Assembly: GCA_002307235.1 (NCBI GenBank)
Contig: DBTV01000005.1
Coordinates: 1 to 9,285 of the forward strand
DNA: 9,285 bases
Direction of reading: 5' to 3'
DNA from: Acidobacteriaceae bacterium UBA1307
GTDB lineage: Bacteria > Acidobacteriota > Terriglobia > Terriglobales > Acidobacteriaceae
Part shown: piece by piece, positions 5,467 to 9,285 of the stretch
Layout: each line of letters begins with the position of its first letter
Position numbering within the stretch: the first letter of the stretch is position 1
Notes under the pieces: model-generated
Databases searched by the model: none
What the model was told of the DNA's origin: nothing
Seen by the model: the letters and a program-made list of their open reading frames with translations, nothing else
Program-made: the position numbers and the translations under genes

Positions 5467-7848
5467 ATGGAACTCCACGAAAAAACACTTCCGCAGAAAC
5501 AGGCTGGAAGCCATGCCTGCGCCATTTTGTCCTCGTTAGGGAAAAAGACTTCCAATCTTCCTTTGCCGACGCGGATTGCCTTTGTGGGCAACTATCTTCC
5601 GCGCGAATGCGGCATTGCCACGTTTACCACCGATCTTTGCACGGCCCTGGCGTCCGAGTATGGACATGATCGATTTTTTGCCATTCCGGTCAACGATCCG
5701 GGCTCGCAGTACGATTACCCGGAGCAGGTGCGGCTGGAGCTTGAGCAGGAGGAGCTGGGCTCGTATGAGCGCGCGGCCGACTTTCTCAACTTCAACGGCA
5801 ATGATCTTGTGAGCCTGCAACATGAGTACGGCGTCTATGGCGGCGAGGCCGGCAGCCACGTGCTGGCGCTTCTTCGCAAACTCAAGATGCCCCTGGTGAC
5901 CACGCTGCATACGGTTCTTCGCGACCCGGACGCGCAGCAGCGGGCGGTGCTTGAAGAGATTGCTGCTCTATCGGACCGGCTGGTGGTGATGAGCGAGCTG
6001 GCGGCGGGCATGCTGCGCGAGATCTATACGGTTCCCGGCGAAAAGATCGATCTGATTCCGCACGGCGTGCCGGAGATGCCCTTCATGGATCCGAACTACT
6101 TCAAGGACAAGTTTGGCACGGAGGGCAAATCAGTTCTGCTGACCTTCGGACTGCTGTCACCGAACAAGGGCATCGAGAATGTGATTCGCGCGTTGCCGGG
6201 CATTTTGGCCAGCCATCCGGACGTGGTCTACATCGTCTCGGGCGTGACCCATCCGCAGATTCGCCGGCGCGAGGGGGAAAAGTATCGCGAGAGCCTGATG
6301 GCGCTGGCGGAGCAACTGGGCGTCGCCGCGCACCTGATCCTGAACAACCGCTTTGTGAGCTCGGAGGAGCTGATTGAGCATGTGGGCGGGGCGGATATCT
6401 ACATTACGCCTTATCGGCAGGAGGAGCAGGCCGTCTCGGGCACGCTGGCCATTGCGCTTGGCGCGGGCAAGGCGATCATCTCCACGCCCTACTGGCATGC
6501 GAAGGAACTGCTGGCCGACGGCCGGGGCGTGCTGGTTCCTTTTGACGATGACAAGGCGATTGCCGAGGCGGTGATTCATCTGCTGGAGAACGATGCAGAG
6601 CGCCATGCCATGCGCAAGCGTGCCTATTTGTACTCGCGGGAAACGACGTGGCCGAAGACGGCGCGGGCGTATATGGCGAGTTTTCAGCGTGCGCGCTTTG
6701 AGCGCAATTTGCGCCCACGCCCAACGCAGCAGGATGAGCTGACACTGCATGAGGAAAATGATTTGCCCGAGCTGAATGTTGCGCACATGTTGAACATGAC
6801 CGACGATACGGGCATTCTGCAACATGCCATCTTCTCGGTGCCGAACACGCGCGAGGGCTACACCACCGACGACAATGCGCGTGCGCTGATCCTGTCGAAT
6901 GCCCTGCATGAGGATGCGTTCTATGGTCCCAAGGCAGAGTATGTCGCGCTATCGCAGCGGTACCTGGCGTTTTTGTGGCTGGCCTTCAATGCCGATACCG
7001 GCCGGTTTCGCAACTTTCTTGGCTATGACCGGCAGTGGCTTGAAGAGATGGGTTCGGAGGATAGCCATGGCCGGGCGCTGTGGGCCTTGGGCGCGGTGCT
7101 GGGCCACTCGCAGGATGCGGGGTTGCGTGGCGCGGCGGGCAGGCTGTTTCAGGCCGCTCTTCCGGCGGCGCTCACCGTGGGCAGCCCGCGCTCATGGGCC
7201 TTCAGTGTGCTGGGCATACAGGCCTATCTTGACTGGTTCCCCGGCGACCGGGCCGTGCAGGGCGTGCGCAATACGCTGGCCAACCGGCTCTTGCACTTGT
7301 ACGAGCAGAACCGCACGGCGACCTGGCGGTGGTTTGAAAAGAAGCTGACGTATTCAAATGCCAGTCTGTCGCACGCGCTGATTCTTGCCGGGCGGCGCAG
7401 CGCCAACCAAAAAATGCTGGATTCGGGCATCGAGTCCTTGGCATGGCTGGTGGGCGTGCAGCAGCATGACTACGAAGAGATCTTCATTCCGGTTGGCTCG
7501 AATGGATTTTATAGCGAAGGCGAGGAAAAGGCCCGCTTCGATCAGCAGCCGATCGAGGCCTGCGCCACAGTCTCCGCCTGCCTTGAGGCCTATCGGCTGA
7601 CGCAGGAACGACGTTGGTTTGAGAAAGCGCAGCAGGCGTTTCTCTGGTTTTTGGGCAAGAACGACCTGCAGGTTCCGCTCTACGACGCGGCGACCGGCGG
7701 TTGCAGGGACGGGTTGCATCCGGACCGCGTGAATGAAAATCAGGGTGCCGAATCCACACTGGCGTTTCTGATGGCCCTCCTCGAAATGCATGAGGAGAAA
7801 GCAGGCAATGTGGACCAACTTGCACAGGAAATGAGTGTCACAGCTTGA
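5467..7848 (+). CDS. GT4 glycosyltransferase with C-terminal helical (toroid-like) domain
   Basis: A 793-residue two-domain protein. Residues 35 to about 410 form a GT-B fold of CAZy family GT4: RIAFVGNYLPRECGIATFT (36-54) is the acceptor-side loop, VLLTFGLLSPNKGIENVI starts the nucleotide-sugar domain, and DIYITPYRQEEQAVSGTLA (310-328) with GAGKAIISTPYWHAKELL is the donor site. At the EX7E position of most GT4 enzymes the second Glu appears as Ile329; as I recall, the 'SGTLAxALGAGKA' form is typical of the subgroup paired with GH130 genes. Residues about 440-775 are helical and repetitive (TTDDNARA at 466-473, EDSHGRALWALGAVLG, an SNASLSHALILAGRR stretch), like an (alpha/alpha) toroid of glycosidases and epimerases; its activity is unknown. 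No signal peptide or membrane span, so cytoplasmic. Start ATG 5467 follows AGGT at a short distance. It overlaps the GH130 gene by four bases, implying coupled translation and a shared glycan, probably a mannoside. Confidence 0.88.
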   Translation: MELHEKTLPQKQAGSHACAILSSLGKKTSNLPLPTRIAFVGNYLPRECGIATFTTDLCTALASEYGHDRFFAIPVNDPGSQYDYPEQVRLELEQEELGSYERAADFLNFNGNDLVSLQHEYGVYGGEAGSHVLALLRKLKMPLVTTLHTVLRDPDAQQRAVLEEIAALSDRLVVMSELAAGMLREIYTVPGEKIDLIPHGVPEMPFMDPNYFKDKFGTEGKSVLLTFGLLSPNKGIENVIRALPGILASHPDVVYIVSGVTHPQIRRREGEKYRESLMALAEQLGVAAHLILNNRFVSSEELIEHVGGADIYITPYRQEEQAVSGTLAIALGAGKAIISTPYWHAKELLADGRGVLVPFDDDKAIAEAVIHLLENDAERHAMRKRAYLYSRETTWPKTARAYMASFQRARFERNLRPRPTQQDELTLHEENDLPELNVAHMLNMTDDTGILQHAIFSVPNTREGYTTDDNARALILSNALHEDAFYGPKAEYVALSQRYLAFLWLAFNADTGRFRNFLGYDRQWLEEMGSEDSHGRALWALGAVLGHSQDAGLRGAAGRLFQAALPAALTVGSPRSWAFSVLGIQAYLDWFPGDRAVQGVRNTLANRLLHLYEQNRTATWRWFEKKLTYSNASLSHALILAGRRSANQKMLDSGIESLAWLVGVQQHDYEEIFIPVGSNGFYSEGEEKARFDQQPIEACATVSACLEAYRLTQERRWFEKAQQAFLWFLGKNDLQVPLYDAATGGCRDGLHPDRVNENQGAESTLAFLMALLEMHEEKAGNVDQLAQEMSVTA

Positions 7849-8870
7849 GTTCAGAATCCGCTTCGGTTTTACCGCTGACGCCGATGGAGCCAAAGGAACC
7901 GGCTTCGGCCTTTTCGGCAGCGCCATTGTTTGTGCGCTATCCTGGCAACCCCATTCTCAGCCGCCAGGATTGGCCGTATCCGATCAACAGCGTCTTCAAT
8001 CCTGCGGCCGTGTTGCTGGCCGATGGAGACACGCTGCTGCTGAGCAGAGTCGAGGATCGCACAGGACTGTCGCACCTGTGCGCGGCGCGCTCGGCCAACG
8101 GCATCGACGGATGGAAGATCGATGCTCAGCCTACGCTGGTGGCCAATCCGCATGAGTATCCGGAAGAGATCTGGGGCATTGAAGACCCGCGCATCACCTA
8201 CGTGCCGGAGCTTGAGCAATACGCGATTGCCTACACCTCGTTTGCGCGCGGGGGGCCGGGCGTTTCGCTGGCGCTGACGCGGGACTTCAGGGCCTTTGAA
8301 CGGCTGGGCGTCATCATGCCGCCGGAGGACAAAGACGCGGCGTTGCTGCCGCGCAGAATCAATGGCTATTGGGCGATGATCCATCGTCCGGTGACCCCCA
8401 CGGGCGCGCACATGTGGGTCTCCTATTCGCCCGACCTGCGCCATTGGGGTGGCCACATGGTGATGCTGGCGGCGCGGCGCGGAGGGTGGTGGGACGCGAA
8501 CAAGATCGGGCTCTGCTCGCCCCCGATCGAGACGCCGAAGGGATGGCTGACGATCTATCACGGCGTTCGGCAGACCGCCGCGGGCAGCATCTACCGGCTG
8601 GGGCTGGCGCTGTTCGCGCTGGAAAAGCCCGAGGTCTGCCTGCAGCGTGGCGACTCGTGGATGTTTGGACCCGAAGCGCCCTATGAACGCACTGGCGATG
8701 TGAAGGACGTGGTTTTTCCTTGCGGACAAACCATTGCGGCCGACGGCGACACGATCCATCTGTACTACGGCGCGGCGGACTCCTGCGTTGCCATGGCGAC
8801 GGGGAGCATTCGCGAACTTCTGGCGTGGCTCGACGAACACTCCAGCGTGCGGGAAGAACTGGAAATGTAG
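7845..8870 (+). CDS. GH130 family mannoside phosphorylase (or mannosidase)
   Basis: A 341-residue five-bladed beta-propeller enzyme of CAZy GH130, whose members phosphorolyse beta-mannosides to mannose 1-phosphate or, in some subfamilies, hydrolyse them. Motifs seen: NPIL (35-38), INSVFNPAAV (47-56), LLLSRVEDRTGLSHL (64-78), IWGIEDPRITY (109-119) with the catalytic Asp114, and KDAALLPRRINGYWAMIHRP (163-182). The retained Arg68, Lys163, His180 and Arg181 fit the phosphate-binding set of phosphorylases, so phosphorolysis is favoured, but the linkage (beta-1,2 or beta-1,4) and partner sugar cannot be read. The start is TTG at 7845, overlapping the GT4 stop as TTGA, with AGGA about 15 bases upstream; ATG at 7884 (Met14) is an alternative without a ribosome-binding site. 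No signal peptide: cytoplasmic. The pairing with GT4 suggests recycling or length control of the glycan that GT4 makes. Confidence 0.9.
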   Translation: MSSESASVLPLTPMEPKEPASAFSAAPLFVRYPGNPILSRQDWPYPINSVFNPAAVLLADGDTLLLSRVEDRTGLSHLCAARSANGIDGWKIDAQPTLVANPHEYPEEIWGIEDPRITYVPELEQYAIAYTSFARGGPGVSLALTRDFRAFERLGVIMPPEDKDAALLPRRINGYWAMIHRPVTPTGAHMWVSYSPDLRHWGGHMVMLAARRGGWWDANKIGLCSPPIETPKGWLTIYHGVRQTAAGSIYRLGLALFALEKPEVCLQRGDSWMFGPEAPYERTGDVKDVVFPCGQTIAADGDTIHLYYGAADSCVAMATGSIRELLAWLDEHSSVREELEM

Positions 8871-8900
8871 CGCGCGCGCTGCGCGGGCAAAGGAGGGAAC

Positions 8901-9113
8901 ATGCATACGGCAAACCTGGAGTGGCCCCTGTGGCTTCCCCATCTGATTCTGCGCGAGCACAAGTGCCCGCGCTGCAACTCGGTCCAGTTCAGATCGGACA
9001 CGCAGCGCGGCTACGACGGGCTGCTGGCCCTGTTTGCCTTGCGGCCGGTGCGTTGCACCTTTTGCTGGCGGCGCTATTACTGGTTCGCGTTGCACGCGCC
9101 GGCGGGGGAGTGA
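8901..9113 (+). CDS. Small zinc-ribbon protein, 70 residues
   Basis: Two CxxC knuckles, CPRC (Cys22/Cys25) and CTFC (Cys52/Cys55), make a zinc ribbon spanning about 30 residues, closed by WRRYYWF (56-62). The N terminus is hydrophobic and aromatic (LEWPLWLPHLIL) but too short for a confident membrane span. The start is clear: AGGAGG (8891-8896) lies four bases before the ATG. The gene begins 30 bases after the GH130 stop on the same strand, so it is probably the third gene of the operon. Its role is unknown; a small adaptor or nucleic-acid or protein binder are options. Similar short 'CxxCWRRYYWF' proteins seem familiar from acidobacteria, but I cannot name a family. Confidence 0.75.
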   Translation: MHTANLEWPLWLPHLILREHKCPRCNSVQFRSDTQRGYDGLLALFALRPVRCTFCWRRYYWFALHAPAGE

Positions 9114-9119
9114 AAGAGC

Positions 9120-9154
9120 AGCTTTTAGCCGTTAGCCGCTCGCTTCTAGCTTTT
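9120..9154 (+). repeat. Degenerate AGCNNNT heptamer array
   Basis: Five adjacent 7-base units (AGCTTTT, AGCCGTT, AGCCGCT, CGCTTCT, AGCTTTT) start seven bases after the zinc-ribbon stop codon. They resemble the reverse complement (AGCACCT) of the GTGCTAG array at 9198, giving an inverted pair. Confidence 0.5.
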
Positions 9155-9197
9155 ATGTTGTTTTGCGCCGTTGCGGGACGGGCCGCAGTGCATCAAA

Positions 9198-9275
9198 GTG
9201 CTAGGTGCTAGGTGCTAGGTGCTAGGTGCTAGGTGCTAGGTGCTAGGTGCTAGGGGCTAGGGGCTAAAGGGTTAG
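9198..9275 (+). repeat. GTGCTAG tandem heptamer array
   Basis: Eight perfect tandem copies of GTGCTAG run from 9198 to 9253. They are followed by the degraded units GGGCTAG, GGGCTAA and, after one extra A, GGGTTAG (9269-9275). The perfect copies point to recent slippage expansion. No gene is seen from 9114 to the window end. Confidence 0.9.
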
Positions 9276-9285
9276 GAGATCCCCC

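Noticed and set aside
7869..9095. Minus-strand open frame of 408 codons
   Set aside because: It lies opposite both GH130 and the zinc-ribbon gene, each with diagnostic motifs and starts.
9198..9275. CRISPR array
   Set aside because: The units are 7 bases with no spacers; this is a simple tandem repeat.

Overview
The window reads as GC-rich chromosomal DNA from an acidobacterium, most likely class Terriglobia (family Acidobacteriaceae). This is inferred from the combination of genes: a YvcK protein in a TPR operon, a DUF4254 protein, an ATP-grasp relative of a type I associate with this group, a GT4/GH130 pair, and short heptamer repeats between genes. No phage, plasmid, insertion sequence or CRISPR signature was seen, and the gene content looks like stable core-plus-lineage chromosome.

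Left part (1-2507, all minus strand): the 5' end of a tRNA-dihydrouridine synthase gene, a strong 11-bp hairpin, rpmE (ribosomal protein L31) with a near-consensus sigma70-type promoter, a repeat-rich spacer, and a two-gene unit made of a TPR protein followed 15 bases later by yvcK. That unit has its own near-consensus promoter, whose -35/-10 spacer contains a perfect 12-bp palindrome.

Middle (2621-4667): a DUF4254 gene on the minus strand is divergent from an ATP-grasp-like gene on the plus strand. The latter keeps the overall family pattern but has lost the nucleotide-binding Lys and a C-terminal Arg, so it may be a pseudoenzyme. It converges on a tRNA-Lys(UUU) gene on the minus strand, with hairpins between the two.

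Right part (4668-9285): an AT-richer spacer, a 67-residue small protein of unknown function, a second spacer, then a tight plus-strand unit. This unit holds a 793-residue GT4 glycosyltransferase with a C-terminal all-helical (probably alpha/alpha-toroid) domain, a GH130 mannoside phosphorylase/hydrolase whose TTG start overlaps the preceding stop codon, and a 70-residue zinc-ribbon protein. The first two probably build and phosphorolyse (or trim) one mannose-type glycan; the substrate is not visible from sequence.

An unexpected thread is a set of 7-bp-period repeats. GGTCCCT-type units occur inside the dus coding region, at the 3' end of yvcK (encoding its last residues), and inverted in the spacer beyond. 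A GTGCTAG array with an inverted degenerate partner closes the window. They look like dispersed heptamer repeats that spread through spacers and sometimes into genes.
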